A stretch of DNA of 64,000 nt from Limnomonas spitsbergensis (taxonomy: Eukaryota > Chlorophyta > Chlorophyceae > Chlamydomonadales), in the NCBI GenBank assembly GCA_037349105.1, contig JAYJMM010000116.1:4836001-4900000 (forward strand), written 5' to 3'. The position numbers and the translations under genes were made by a program. The notes under the pieces were generated by a model. That model had not been told where the DNA came from, did no database searches, and was given only the letters and a program-made list of their open reading frames with translations. This document shows positions 1 to 14,200 of this stretch, piece by piece. Position 1 is the first letter of the stretch; each line of letters begins with the position of its first letter.

Positions 1-74
1 CGGTTGTGTTCGCGTACTGGATACTAGGAGACATGTACTGAGTTAACTGGACTGGGGGGTCCAAGACCACTACA

Positions 75-3000
75 CTGCATCCATGAATGCCCCCTGCGGT
101 GCAAATGACTGCATCCATGAATGCCCCCCTGCGGTGCAAATGACTGCATCCATGAATGCCCCCCTGCGGTGCAAATGACTGCATCCATGAATGCCCCCCT
201 GCGGTGCAAGTGACTGCATCCATGAATGCCCCCTGCGGTGCAAGTGACTGCATCCATGAATGCCCCCCTGCGGTGCAAATGACTGCATCCATGAATGCCC
301 CCCTGCGGTGCAAATGACTGCATCCATGAATGCCCCCCTGCGGTGCAAATGATTGCATCCATGAATGCCCCCCTGCGGTGCAAATGATTGCATCCATGAA
401 TGCCCCCCTGCGGTGCAAATGACTGCATCCATGAATGCCCCCTGCGGTGCAAATGACTGCATCCATGAATGCCCCCCTGCGGTGCAAATGACTGCATCCA
501 TGAATGCCCCCTGCGGTGCAAATGACTGCATCCATGAATGCCCCCCTGCGGTGCAAATGACTGCATCCATGAATGCCCCCTGCGGTGCAAGTGACTGCAT
601 CCATGAATGCCCCCATGCGGTGCAAATGACTGCATCCATGAATGCCCCCTGCGGTGCAAATGACTGCATCCATGAATGTCCCCTGCGGTGCAAATGACTG
701 CATCCATGAATGCCCCCCTGCGGTGCAAATGACTGCATCCATGAATGCCCCCCTGCGGTGCAAATGACTGCATCCATGAATGCCCCCTGCGGTGCAAATG
801 ACTGCATCCATGAATGTCCCCTGCGGTGCAAGTGACTGCATCCATGAATGCCCCCCTGCGGTGCAAGTGACTGCATCCATGAATGCCCCCCTGCGGTGCA
901 AGTGACTGCATCCATGAATGCCCCCCTGCGGTGCAAATGACTGCATCCATGAATGCCCCCTGCGGTGCAAATGACTGCATCCATGAATGCCCCCCTGCGG
1001 TGCAAGTGACTGCATCCATGAATGCCCCCCTGCGGTGCAAGTGACTGCATCCATGAATGCCCCCCTGCGGTGCAAATGACTGCATCCATGAATGCCCCCT
1101 GCGGTGCAAATGACTGCATCCATGAATGCCCCCTGCGGTGCAAATGACTGCATCCATGAATGCCCCCCTGCGGTGCAAGTGACTGCATCCATGAATGCCC
1201 CCCTGCGGTGCAAGTGACTGCATCCATGAATGCCCCCCTGCGGTGCAAGTGACTGCATCCATGAATGCCCCCCTGCGGTGCAAATGATTGCATCCATGAA
1301 TGCCCCCCTGCGGTGCAAATGACTGCATCCATGAATGCCCCCTGCGGTGCAAATGACTGCATCCATGAATGCCCCCATGCGGTGCAAGTGACTGCATCCA
1401 TGAATGCCCCCCTGCGGTGCAAGTGACTGCATCCATGAATGCCCCCCTGCGGTGCAAATGATTGCATCCATGAATGCCCCCCTGCGGTGCAAATGACTGC
1501 ATCCATGAATGCCCCCCTGCGGTGCAAATGACTGCATCCATGAATGCCCCCCTGCGGTGCAAATGACTGCATCCATGAATGCCCCCCTGCGGTGCAAATG
1601 ACTGCATCCATGAATGCCCCCCTGCGGTGCAAATGACTGCATCCATGAATGCCCCCCTGCGGTGCAAGTGACTGCATCCATGAATGCCCCCCTGCGGTGC
1701 AAATGACTTCATCCATGAATGCCCCCTGCGGTGCAAATGACTGCATCCATGAATGCCCCCCTGCGGTGCAAATGACTGCATCCATGAATGCCCCCTGCGG
1801 TGCAAATGACTGCATCCATGAATGCCCCCCTGCGATGCAAATGACTGCATCCATGAATGCCCCATGCGGTGCAAATGACTGCATCCATGAATGCCCCCCT
1901 GCGGTGCAAGTGACTGCATCCATGAATGCCCCCCTGCGGTGCAAGTGACTGCATCCATGAATGCCCCCCTGCGGTGCAAATGATTGCATCCATGAATGCC
2001 CCCCTGCGGTGCAAATGACTGCATCCATGAATGCCCCCTGCGGTGCAAATGACTGCATCCATGAATGCCCCCCTGCGGTGCAAGTGACTGCATCCATGAA
2101 TGCCCCCCTGCGGTGCAAGTGACTGCATCCATGAATGCCCCCCTGCGGTGCAAATGACTGCATCCATGAATGCCCCCTGCGGTGCAAGTGACTGCATCCA
2201 TGAATGCCCCCCTGCGGTGCAAATGATTGCATCCATGAATGCCCCCCTGCGGTGCAAATGACTGCATTCATGAATGCCCCCTGCGGTGCAAATGACTGCA
2301 TCCATGAATGCCCCCCTGCGGTGCAAATGACTGCATCCATGAATGCCCCCTGCGGTGCAAATGACTGCATCCATGAATGCCCCCTGCGGTGCAAATGACT
2401 GCATCCATGAATGCCCCCTGCGGTGCAAATGACTGCATCCATGAATGCCCCCCTGCGGTGCAAATGACTGCATCCATGAATGTCCCCTGCGGTGCAAATG
2501 ATTGCATCCATGAATGCCCCCCTGCGGTGCAAGTGACTGCATCCATGAATGCCCCCCTGCGGTGCAAATGACTGCATCCATGAATGCCCCCCTGCGGTGC
2601 AAATGACTGCATCCATGAATGCCCCCCTGCGGTGCAAATGACTGCATCCATGAATGCCCCCTGCGGTGCAAATGACTGCATCCATGAATGCCCCCCTGCG
2701 GTGCAAATGATTGCATCCATGAATGCCCCCTGCGGTGCAAATGAATGCATCCATGAATGCCCCCTGCGGTGCAAATGACTGCATCCATGAATGCCCCCTG
2801 CGGTGCAAATGACTGCATCCATGAATGCCCCCCTGCGGTGCAAATGATTGCATCCATGAATGCCCCCCTGCGGTGCAAGTGACTGCATCCATGAATGCCC
2901 CCCTGCGGTGCAAATGACTGCATCCATGAATGCCCCCTGCGGTGCAAATGACTGCATCCATGAATGCCCCCCTGCGGTGCAAGTGACTGCATCCATGAAT

Positions 3001-6000
3001 GCCCCCCTGCGGTGCAAATGACTGCATCCATGAATGCCCCCTGCGGTGCAAATGACTGCATCCATTAATGCCCCCCTGCGGTGCAAATGATTGCATCCAT
3101 GAATGCCCCCCTGCGGTGCAAGTGACTGCATCCATGAATGCCCCCCTGCGGTGCAAATGACTGCATCCATGAATGCCCCCTGCGGTGCAAATGACTGCAT
3201 CCATGAATGTCCCCTGCGGTGCAAATGACTGCATCCATGAATGCCCCCCTGCGGTGCAAGTGACTGCATCCATGAATGCCCCCCTGCGGTGCAAGTGACT
3301 GCATCCATGAATGCCCCCCTGCGGTGCAAATGACTGCATCCATGAATGCCCCCTGCGGTGCAAATGACTGCATCCATGAATGCCCCCCTGCGGTGCAAGT
3401 GACTGCATCCATGAATGCCCCCCTGCGGTGCAAGTGACTGCATCCATGAATGCCCCCCTGCGGTGCAAATGACTGCATCCATGAATGCCCCCTGCGGTGC
3501 AAATGACTGCATCCATGAATGCCCCCTGCGGTGCAAATGACTGCATCCATGAATGCCCCCCTGCGGTGCAAGTGACTGCATCCATGAATGCCCCCCTGCG
3601 GTGCAAGTGACTGCATCCATGAATGCCCCCCTGCGGTGCAAATGACTGCATCCATGAATGCCCCCCTGCGGTGCAAATGATTGCATCCATGAATGCCCCC
3701 CTGCGGTGCAAATGACTGCATCCATGAATGCCCCCTGCGGTGCAAATGACTGCATCCATGAATGCCCCCATGCGGTGCAAGTGACTGCATCCATGAATGC
3801 CCCCCTGCGGTGCAAGTGACTGCATCCATGAATGCCCCCCTGCGGTGCAAATGATTGCATCCATGAATGCCCCCCTGCGGTGCAAATGACTGCATCCATG
3901 AATGCCCCCCTGCGGTGCAAATGACTGCATCCATGAATGCCCCCCTGCGGTGCAAATGACTGCATCCATGAATGCCCCCCTGCGGTGCAAATGACTGCAT
4001 CCATGAATGCCCCCCTGCGGTGCAAATGACTGCATCCATGAATGCCCCCCTGCGGTGCAAGTGACTGCATCCATGAATGCCCCCCTGCGGTGCAAATGAC
4101 TGCATCCATGAATGCCCCCTGCGGTGCAAATGACTGCATCCATGAATGCCCCCTGCGGTGCAAATGATTGCATCCATGAATGCCCCCCTGCGGTGCAAAT
4201 GACTGCATCCATGAATGCCCCCCTGCGATGCAAATGACTGCATCCATGAATGCCCCATGCGGTGCAAATGACTGCATCCATGAATGCCCCCCTGCGGTGC
4301 AAGTGACTGCATCCATGAATGCCCCCCTGCGGTGCAAGTGACTGCATCCATGAATGCCCCCCTGCGGTGCAAATGATTGCATCCATGAATGCCCCCCTGC
4401 GGTGCAAATGACTGCATCCATGAATGCCCCCTGCGGTGCAAATGACTGCATCCATGAATGCCCCCCTGCGGTGCAAGTGACTGCATCCATGAATGCCCCC
4501 CTGCGGTGCAAGTGACTGCATCCATGAATGCCCCCCTGCGGTGCAAATGACTGCATCCATGAATGCCCCCTGCGGTGCAAGTGACTGCATCCATGAATGC
4601 CCCCCTGCGGTGCAAATGATTGCATCCATGAATGCCCCCCTGCGGTGCAAATGACTGCATTCATGAATGCCCCCTGCGGTGCAAATGACTGCATCCATGA
4701 ATGCCCCCCTGCGGTGCAAATGACTGCATCCATGAATGCCCCCTGCGGTGCAAATGACTGCATCCATGAATGCCCCCTGCGGTGCAAATGACTGCATCCA
4801 TGAATGCCCCCTGCGGTGCAAATGACTGCATCCATGAATGCCCCCCTGCGGTGCAAGTGACTGCATCCATGAATGTCCCCTGCGGTGCAAATGATTGCAT
4901 CCATGAATGCCCCCCTGCGGTGCAAGTGACTGCATCCATGAATGCCCCCCTGCGGTGCAAATGACTGCATCCATGAATGCCCCCCTGCGGTGCAAATGAC
5001 TGCATCCATGAATGCCCCCATGCGGTGCAAATGACTGCATCCATGAATGCCCCCTGCGGTGCAAATGACTGCATCCATGAATGCCCCCCTGCGGTGCAAA
5101 TGATTGCATCCATGAATGCCCCCCTGCGGTGCAAATGACTGCATCCATGAATGCCCCCTGCGGTGCAAATGACTGCATCCATGAATGCCCCCCTGCGGTG
5201 CAAGTGACTGCATCCATGACTGCCCCCCTGCGGTGCAAATGACTGCATCCATGAATGCCCCCTGCGGTGCAAATGACTGCATCCATTAATGCCCCCCTGC
5301 GGTGCAAATGATTGCATCCATGAATGCCCCCCCGCGGTGCAAATGACTGCATCCATGAATGCCCCCTGCGGTGCAAATGACTGCATCCATGAATGCCCCC
5401 CTGCGGTGCAAATGACTGCATCCATGAATGCCCCCCTGCGGTGCAAATGACTGCATCCATGAATGCCCCCCTGCGGTGCAAATGACTGCATCCATGAATG
5501 CCCCCCTGCGGTGCAAGTGACTGCATCCATGAATGCCCCCCTGCGGTGCAAATGACTGCATCCATGAATGCCCCCTGCGGTGCAAATGACTGCATCCATG
5601 AATGCCCCCCTGCGGTGCAAATGACTGCATCCATGAATGCCCCCTGCGGTGCAAATGACTGCATCCATGAATGCCCCCCTGCGATGCAAATGACTGCATC
5701 CATGAATGCCCCCTGCGGTGCAAATGACTGCATCCATGAATGCCCCCCTGCGGTGCAAATGACTGCATCCATGAATGCCCCCCTGCGGTGCAAATGACTG
5801 CATCCATGAATGCCCCCCTGCGGTGCAAATGACTGCATCCATGAATGCCCCCTGCGGTGCACATGACTGCATCCATGAATGCCCCCCTGCGGTGCAAATG
5901 ACTGCATCCATGAATGCCCCCCTGCGGTGCAAATGACTGCATCCATGAATGCCCCCTGCGGTGCAAATGACTGCATCCATGAATGCCCCCCTGCGGTGCA

Positions 6001-9000
6001 AGTGACTGCATCCATGAATGCCCCCCTACGGTGCAAATGACTGCATCCATGAATGCCCCCTGCGGTGCAAATGACTGCATCCATGAATGCCCCCCTGCGG
6101 TGCAAATGACTGCATCCATGAATGCCCCCCTGCGGTGCAAATGACTGCATCCATGAATGCCCCCCTGCGGTGCAAGTGACTGCATCCATGAATGCCCCCC
6201 TGCGGTGCAAATGACTGCATCCATGAATGCCCCCCTGCGGTGCAAATGACTGCATCCATGAATGCCCCCCTGCGGTGCAAATGATTGCATCCATGAATGC
6301 CCCCCTGCGGTGCAAATGACTGCATCCATGAATGCCCCCCTGCGGTGCAAATGACTGCATCCATGAATGCCCCCCTGCGGTGCAAATGACTGCATCCATG
6401 AATGCCCCCCTGCGGTGCAAATGACTGCATCCATGAATGCCCCCCTGCGGTGCAAGTGACTGCATCCATGAATGCCCCCCTGCGGTGCAAATGACTGCAT
6501 CCATGAATGCCCCCCTGCGGTGCAAATGACTGCATCCATGAATGCCCCCCTGCGGTGCAAATGACTGCATCCATGAATGCCCCCCTGCGGTGCAAATGAC
6601 TGCATCCATGAATGTCCCCTGCGGTGCAAATGACTGCATCCATGAATGCCCCCTGCGGTGCAAATGACTGCATCCATGAATGCCCCCTGCGGTGCAAATG
6701 ACTGCATCCATGAATGCCCCCCTGCGGTGCACATGACTGCATCCATGAATGCCCCCTGCGGTGCAAATGACTGCATCCATGAATGCCCCCCTGCGGTGCA
6801 AGTGACTGCATCCATGAATGCCCCCCTGCGGTGCAAATGACTGCATCCATGAATGCCCCCCTGCGGTGCAAATGACTGCATCCATGAATGCCCCCTGCGG
6901 TGCAAGTGACTGCATCCATGAATGCCCCCCTGCGGTGCAAATGACTGCATCCATGAATGCCCCCCTGCGGTGCAAATGACTGCATCCATGAATGTCCCCT
7001 GCGGTGCAAATGACTGCATCCATGAATGCCCCCTGCGGTGCAAATGATTGCATCCATGAATGTCCCCTGCGGTGCAAATGACTGCATCCATGAATGCCCC
7101 CCTGCGGTGCAAATGACTGCATCCATGAATGCCCCCCTGCGGTGCACATGACTGCATCCATGAATGCCCCCTGCGGTGCAAATGACTGCATCCATGAATG
7201 CCCCCCTGCGGTGCAAGTGACTGCATCCATGAATGCCCCCCTGCGGTGCAAATGACTGCATCCATGAATGCCCCCCTGCGGTGCAAATGACTGCATCCAT
7301 GAATGCCCCCTGCGGTGCAAGTGACTGCATCCATGAATGCCCCCTGCGGTGCAAATGACTGCATCCATGAATGCCCCCCTGCGGTGCAAATGACTGCATC
7401 CATGAATGTCCCCTGCGGTGCAAATGACTGCATCCATGAATGCCCCCTGCGGTGCAAATGATTGCATCCATGAATGTCCCCTGCGGTGCAAATGATTGCA
7501 TCCATGAATGCCCCCCTGCGGTGCAAATGACTACATCCATGAATGCCCCCCTGCGGTGCAAATGACTGCATCCATGAATGTCCCTTGCGGTGCAAATGAT
7601 TGCATCCATGAATGCCCCCCTGCGGTGCAAATGACTGCATCCATGAATGTCCCCTGCGGTGCAAATGACTGCATCCATGAATGCCCCCTGCGGTGCAAAT
7701 GATTGCATCCATGAATGCCCCCTGCGGTGCAAATGACTGCATCCATGAATGCCCCCCTGCGGTGCAAGTGACTGCATCCATGAATGCCCCCCTGCGGTGC
7801 AAATGACTGCATCCATGAATGCCCCCCTGCGGTGCAAATGACTGCATCCATGAATGCCCCCTGCGGTGCAAGTGACTGCATCCATGAATGCCCCCCTGCG
7901 GTGCAAATGATTGCATCCATGAATGCCCCCCTGCGGTGCAAATGACTGCATCCATGAATGTCCCCTGCGGTGCAAATGACTGCATCCATGAATGCCCCCT
8001 GCGGTGCAAATGATTGCATTCATGAATGCCCCCTGCGGTGCAAATGACTGCATCCATGAATGCCCCCCTGCGGTGCAAATGACTGCATCCATGAATGCCC
8101 CCCTACGGTGCAAATGATTGCGTCCATGAATGCCCCCTGCGGTGCAAATGATTGCATCCATGAATGCCCCCTGCGGTGCAAATGATTGCATCCATGAATG
8201 CCCCCCTGCGGTGCAAATGACTGCATCCATGAATGTCCCCTGCGGTGCAAATGACTGCATCCATGAATGCCCCCTGCGGTGCAAATGATTGCATCCATGA
8301 ATGCCCCCTGCGGTGCAAATGATTGCATCCATGAATGCCCCCCTGCGGTGCAAATGACTGCATCCATGAATGCCCCCTGCGGTGCAAATGACTGCATCCA
8401 TGAATGCCCCCTGCGGTGCAAATGACTGCATCCATGAATGCCCCCCTGCCGTGCAAATGATTGCATCCATGAATGCCCCCTGCGGTGCAAGTGACTGCAT
8501 CCATGAATGCCCCCTGCGGTGCAAATGATTGCATCCATGAATGCCCCCCTGCGGTGCAAATGACTGCATCCATGAATGCCCCCCTGCCGTGCAAATGATT
8601 GCATCCATGAATGCCCCCCTGCGGTGCAAATGACTGCATCCATGAATGCCCCCCTGCGGTGCAAATGATTGCATCCATGAATGCCCCCCTGCGGTGCAAA
8701 TGATTGCATCCATGAATGTCCCCTGCGGTGCAAATGACTGCATCCATGGATGCCCCCTGCGGTGCAAATGACTGCATCCATGAATGCCCCCCTGCGGTGC
8801 AAGTGACTGCATCCATGAATGCCCCCTGCGGTGCAAATGACTGCATCCATGAATGCCCCCCTGCGGTGCAAATGACTGCATCCATGAATGCCCCCCTGCG
8901 GTGCAAATGACTGCATCCATGAATGCCCCCCTGCGGTGCAAATGACTGCATCCATGAATGCCCCCCTGCGGTGCAAATGATTGCATCCATGAATGCCCCC

Positions 9001-10784
9001 TGCGGTGCAAATGACTGCATCCATGAATGCCCCCCTGCGGTGCAAATGATTGCATCCATGAATGCCCCCCTGCGGTGCAAATGATTGCATCCATGAATGT
9101 CCCCTGCGGTGCAAATGACTGCATCCATGAATGCCCCCCTGCGGTGCAAATGACTGCATCCATGAATGCCCCCCTGCGGTGCAAGTGACTGCATCCATGA
9201 ATGCCCCCTGCGGTGCAAGTGACTGCATCCATGAATGCCCCCCTGCGGTGCAAATGACTGCATCCATGAATGCCCCCCTGCGGTGCAAGTGACTGCATCC
9301 ATGAATGCCCCCCTGCGGTGCAAATGACTGCATCCATGAATGCCCCCTGCGGTGCAAGTGACTGCATCCATGAATGCCCCCCTGCGGTGCAAATGACTGC
9401 ATCCATGAATGTCCCCTGCGGTGCAAATGACTGCATCCATGAATGCCCCCCTGCGGTGCAAATGACTGCATCCATGAATGCCCCCTGCGGTGCAAATGAC
9501 TGCATCCATGAATGCCCCCCTGCGGTGCAAATGACTGCATCCATGAATGCCCCCCTGCGGTGCAAATGATTGCATCCATGAATGCCCCCTGCGGTGCAAA
9601 TGACTGCATCCATGAATGCCCCCCTGCGGTGCAAATGACTGCATCCATGAATGCCCCCTGCGGTGCAAATGATTGCATCCATGAATGCCCCCTGCGGTGC
9701 AAATGACTGCATCCATGAATGCCCCCTGCGGTGCAAGTGACTGCATCCATGAATGCCCCCCTGCGGTGCAAATGACTGCATCCATGAATGCCCCCTGCGG
9801 TGCAAATGATTGCATCCATGAATGCCCCCTGCGGTGCAAATGACTGCATCCATGAATGCCCCCTGCGGTGCAAATGACTGCATCCATGAATGCCCCCCTG
9901 CGGTGCAAATGACTGCATCCATGAATGCCCCCTGCGGTGCAAATGACTGCATCCATGAATGCCCCCCTGCGGTGCAAATGACTGCATCCATGAATGCCCC
10001 CTGCGGTGCAAATGACTGCATCCATGAATGCCCCCTGCGGTGCAAATGACTGCATCCATGAATGTCCCCTGCGGTGCAAATGACTGCATCCATGAATGCC
10101 CCCTTGCGGTGCAAATGACTGCATCCATAAATGCCCCCCTGCGGTGCAAATGACTGCATCCATGAATGCCCCCCTGCGGTGCAAATGACTGCATCCATGA
10201 ATGCCCCCCTGCGGTGCAAATGATTGCATCCATGAATGCCCCCCTGCGGTGCAAATGACTGCATCCATGAATGTCCCCTGCGGTGCAAATGACTGCATCC
10301 ATGAATGCCCCCTGCGGTGCAAGTGACTGCATCCATGAATGCCCCCCTGCGGTGCAAATGACTGCATCCATGAATGCCCCCCTGCGGTGCAAATGACTGC
10401 ATCCATGAATGCCCCCCTGCGGTGCAAATGACTGCATCCATGAATGCCCCCTGCGGTGCAAATGACTGCATCCATGAATGCCCCCTGCAGTGCAAGTGAC
10501 TGCATCCATGAATGCCCCCCTGCGGTGCAAATGACTGCATCCATGAATGCCCCCTGCGGTGCAAATGACTGCATCCATGAATGCCCCCTGCAGTGCAAGT
10601 GACTGCATCCATGAATGTCCCCTGCGGTGCAAATGACTGCATCCATGAATGCCCCCCTGCGGTGCAAATGTCTGCATCCATGAATGCCCCCTGCGATGCA
10701 AGTGACTGCATCCATGAATGCCCCCTGCGGTGCAAATGACTGCATCCATGAATGCCCCCTGCGGTGCAAGTGACTGCATCCATG
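75..10784. repeat. 34/35-bp satellite array, about 310 copies
   Basis: One unit, about 35 bp, is repeated head to tail without spacers. The two common forms differ only in a run of five or six C, giving 34 or 35 bp. Point variants recur: the AAATGACTG / AAGTGACTG / AAATGATTG sites, GTCCCC for GCCCCC, and rare ATTAATG and CGATGC forms. The minus strand has almost no stop codons in any frame, so very long repetitive open frames appear; these are artefacts. On the strand of the neighbouring transporter gene each unit carries a CGCAG followed by a G run. The array begins about 380 bp beyond the last transporter exon seen, whose donor site implies another exon, so the array may sit in an intron of that gene. 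Confidence 0.97.
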
Positions 10785-11159
10785 GGCTGCACCAGAAGTG
10801 ATATGCGGGATTCACACTTCAGCACTCAGCTGGCAGTCCGACCTCCATACCTCAACACAAAAAGGTACATGCATACTTGCGCTGCACTGAGATTAACATG
10901 TGGGGTTCAGGATTGAGGGTTCAGGGTTCAGCATTCCGCTAGTTTGGCAATTTAGACCCCCTACCTCTACATGCTGGAGAAGCTCCGCAAATTACATGTG
11001 GGGTTCAGGATTGAGGGTTCAGGGTTCAGCATTCCGCTAGTTTGGCAATTTAGACCCCCTACCTCTACATGCTGGACAAGCACCGCAAGTTACATGTGGG
11101 GTTCAGGGTTGAGCTCTCAGCTATCCTGGCAGCTACCCTGACAGGTTGGCCACCCCCAC
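10785..11159 (-). repeat. 98-bp tandem repeat that includes a splice donor (about 4 copies)
   Basis: Copies begin at 10896, 10994 and 11092 with exact 98-bp spacing, and a more decayed copy lies at about 10810-10890. The rightmost copy runs into the 3' edge of the transporter exon 11160-11278. Its donor (ACCT on the plus strand near 11157-11161) lines up with TACCT in the other copies, followed by similar exon-like bases. I read this as the exon edge and donor duplicated into the downstream intron. The remaining sequence up to the 35-bp satellite shows no recognisable gene. Confidence 0.7.
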
Positions 11160-11278
11160 CTGTGCACTGCACTGAAGGAGTTCATGCTGAAGCTGACTCG
11201 CGGGTCGTAGGCCGGGTTGGTTCTCAGCAGGCTGCTGGTGTCGCCCTTCATCGTCCCCTTCAGGAGATCCAGGTCATC
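11160..11278 (-). CDS. NIPA-like exon: cytosolic tail DDLDLLKGTM...
   Basis: The acceptor CTCCTCCAG ends at 11279 and the donor GTGGGG reads from 11159. Phase-0 entry, 39 codons plus two bases. The peptide has DDLDLLKGTMKGDTSSLL and a Ser/Asn-rich stretch with no hydrophobic segment, consistent with the C-terminal tail. The open donor means at least one more exon. Confidence 0.68.
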
Positions 11279-14200
11279 CTGGAGGAGGAGCGGCAAACAT
11301 TTCCAATTATGTGTTCGGGTTCTTCCCCTCCTACATTACTGGATGGGGGGGCGACACAATTTCAAATTCCTGTTTCAGGTGAGACACAGCTTTTCAATGA
11401 TCGATGATGAAATTGATCCTGTGGGTATATGTGGTATACAATATATTTTGATGACCGGTGACAGGATACATGCTCTGCTTGTGTGCTGCTTGTAGAGGAC
11501 ATGCAAGTAGAGCAAGCCCATGGCAGGCCAGCAGCCCAACTCCGCCTCCCAGCTCCCACCACCAAGAAAAAAATCTCCATCTCCAAGGAGTTGGCCCAGA
11601 GCTGCGCTGTTCCCTTAACCCACACGGCCCTAATGAAACAAACGTATCTTCATTTCTCTGTTGTGGCCTCCCTCCTCCCCCCCCCCTCACACTCCTTCCC
11701 TTGCGGTTGTGCACCCTGACAGGCCTCACACCTCCACCAGCCTAGAGATAGCTTTCCGTCTCCAGGAGGATATCAAGCGGCGCTGTTCCCCTAACCCGCA
11801 CGACCCTACTGAGATATTTTGTTATCCCTTGCCTCGTCTCCCTGCACCCCCCACCCCCCCCCAATCCTCCCTGCCCCCCCCCCCCCAATTCCCACCCCTC
11901 CCACCTCTTTCTCCTGGTACTCCTCTTCGCCCTCATTGCGGCTCTTATCTGTGAGGGTCAACAGATAGACGCCGACGAACACAATCTGCAGGGAGGGGGG
12001 GGGCAAGGAGGGAAAGGGGGTGAAGGATCAGGAGGATCCAACAGGAAAGTACTTGTACATGGGTTTCCTTCACCGCCAGGAATCACCAAAAACACACACA
12101 GTCGAAATGGAGGCAGGGCACCATCTGGAAGGGAGGAGGGGTGGGGAATTTATGGTCATAGAGGCCTCATGCGTGGTCTGGCTTGCTTTTTGGGACGCCA
12201 GCCATAGGCCAGTCCAGGTTTTTCCCTATTCAGGCTATCATTGACACCTTGGATGTGACTGCGTAGCAAATGAAACCTGCATGAGCTCCTTGGTTGATCC
12301 CCATAACTCACCGCCACCCCTAGGCCAAATGAAACCTGCATGAGGTCCTTGGTTGATCCCCATAACTCACCGCCACCCCTAGGCCAAATGAAACCTGCAT
12401 GAGCTCCTTGGTTGATCCCCATAACTCACCGCCACCCCTAGGCCAAATGAAACCTGCATGAGCTCCTTGGTTGATCACCATAACACACCGTCACCCCTAG
12501 GCCAAATGAAACCTGCATGAGCTCCTTGGTTGATCACCATAACTCACCGCCACCCCTAGGCCAAATGAAACCTGCATGAGCTCCTTGGTTGATCACCATA
12601 ACTCACCGCCACCCCTAGGCCAAATGAAACCTGCATGAGCTCCTTGGTTGATCCCCATAACTCACCGCCACCCCTAGGCCAAATGAAACCTGCATGAGCT
12701 CCTTGGTTGATCACCATAACACACCGCCACCCCTAGGCCAAATGAAACCTGCATGAGCTCCTTGGTTGATCCCCATAACTCACCGCCACCCCTAGTCCCA
12801 ATGAAACCTGCATGAGCTCCTTGGTTGATCCCCATAACTCACCGCCACCCCTAGCCCCAATGAAACCTGCATGAGCTCCTTGGTTGATCCCCATAACTCA
12901 CCGCCACCCCTAGCCCAAACATGGCGCCGCTAAGAGCTGTGAACGTTTTATACTCCTGAAGAGACAGAAGGAGGCAGAGAAGGAGCCAGGAGTGGGAAAT
13001 AGCGAGGACAAGGATGCAGGGGCAACGATTGGGGGGCAAGAGGCAACGAGCAAGGAGAGAACAGCAGAGGGGGGCTAATTGTCCACATGCAAATGAACTC
13101 AATGATGAAGGGGATATATGTGCGCATGTGACTGTGTTTCATGACATATGGCGGGGGCAGTGGCGGATCCGGGGCTGATTCAGGCAGCAGGGGAAGCTCG
13201 TCCTGGGAAAGATGTGCGCATGTGACTGTGTTTCATGACATATGGCGGGGGCAGTGGCGGATCCGGGGCTGATTCAGGCAGCAGGGGAAGCTCGTCCTGG
13301 GAAAGATGTGCGCATGTGACTGTGTTTCATGACATATGGCGGGGGCAGTGGCGGATCCGGGGCTGATTCAGGCAGCAGGGAAGCTCGTCCTGGGAAAGAT
13401 GTGCGCATGTGACTGTGTTTCATGACATATGGCGGGGGCAGTGGCGGATGCGGGGCTGATTCAGGCAGCAGGGGAAGCTCGTCCTGGGAAAGATGTGCGC
13501 ATGTGACTGTGTTTCATGACATATGGCGGGGGCAGTGGCGGATGCGGGGCTGATTCAGGCAGTAGGGGAAGCTCGTCCTGGGAAAGATGTGCGCATGTGA
13601 CTGTGTTTCATGACATATGGCGGGGGCAGTGGAGAATCCGGGGCTGATTCAGGCAGCAGGGAAGCTCGTCCTGGGAAAGATGTGAGCATGTGACTGTGTT
13701 TCATGACATATGGCGGGGGCAGTGGCGGATCCGGGGCTGATTCAGGCAGCAGGGGAAGCTCGTCCTGGGAAAGATGTGCGCATGTGACTGTGTTTCATGA
13801 CATATGGCGGGGGCAGTGGCGGATCCGGGGCTGATTCAGGCAGCAGGGGAAGCTCGTCCTGGGAAAGATGTGAGCATGTGACTGTGTTTCATGACATATG
13901 GCGGGGGCAGTGGCGGATCCGGGGCTGATTCAGGCAGCAGGGGAAGCTCGTCCTGGGAAAGATGTGAGCATGTGACTGTGTTTCATGACATATGGCGGGG
14001 GCAGTGGCGGATGCGGGGCTGATTCAGGCAGCAGGGGACGCTCGTCCTGGGAAAGATGTGAGCATGTGACTGTGTTTCATGACATATGGCGGGGGCAGTG
14101 GCGGATCCGGGGCTGATTCAGGCAGCAGGGGAAGCTCGTCCTAGGAAAGATGTGAGCATGTGACTGTGTTTCATGACATATGGCGGGGGCAGTGGCGGAT

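Noticed and set aside
75..10784. CRISPR array
   Set aside because: Units are adjacent without unique spacers and the context is eukaryotic.
24..10825. Minus-strand open frames of up to 2,473 codons in the 35-bp satellite
   Set aside because: The repeat unit lacks stop codons in the three minus frames. The same peptide words appear in all frames and no non-repeat coding sequence flanks them.
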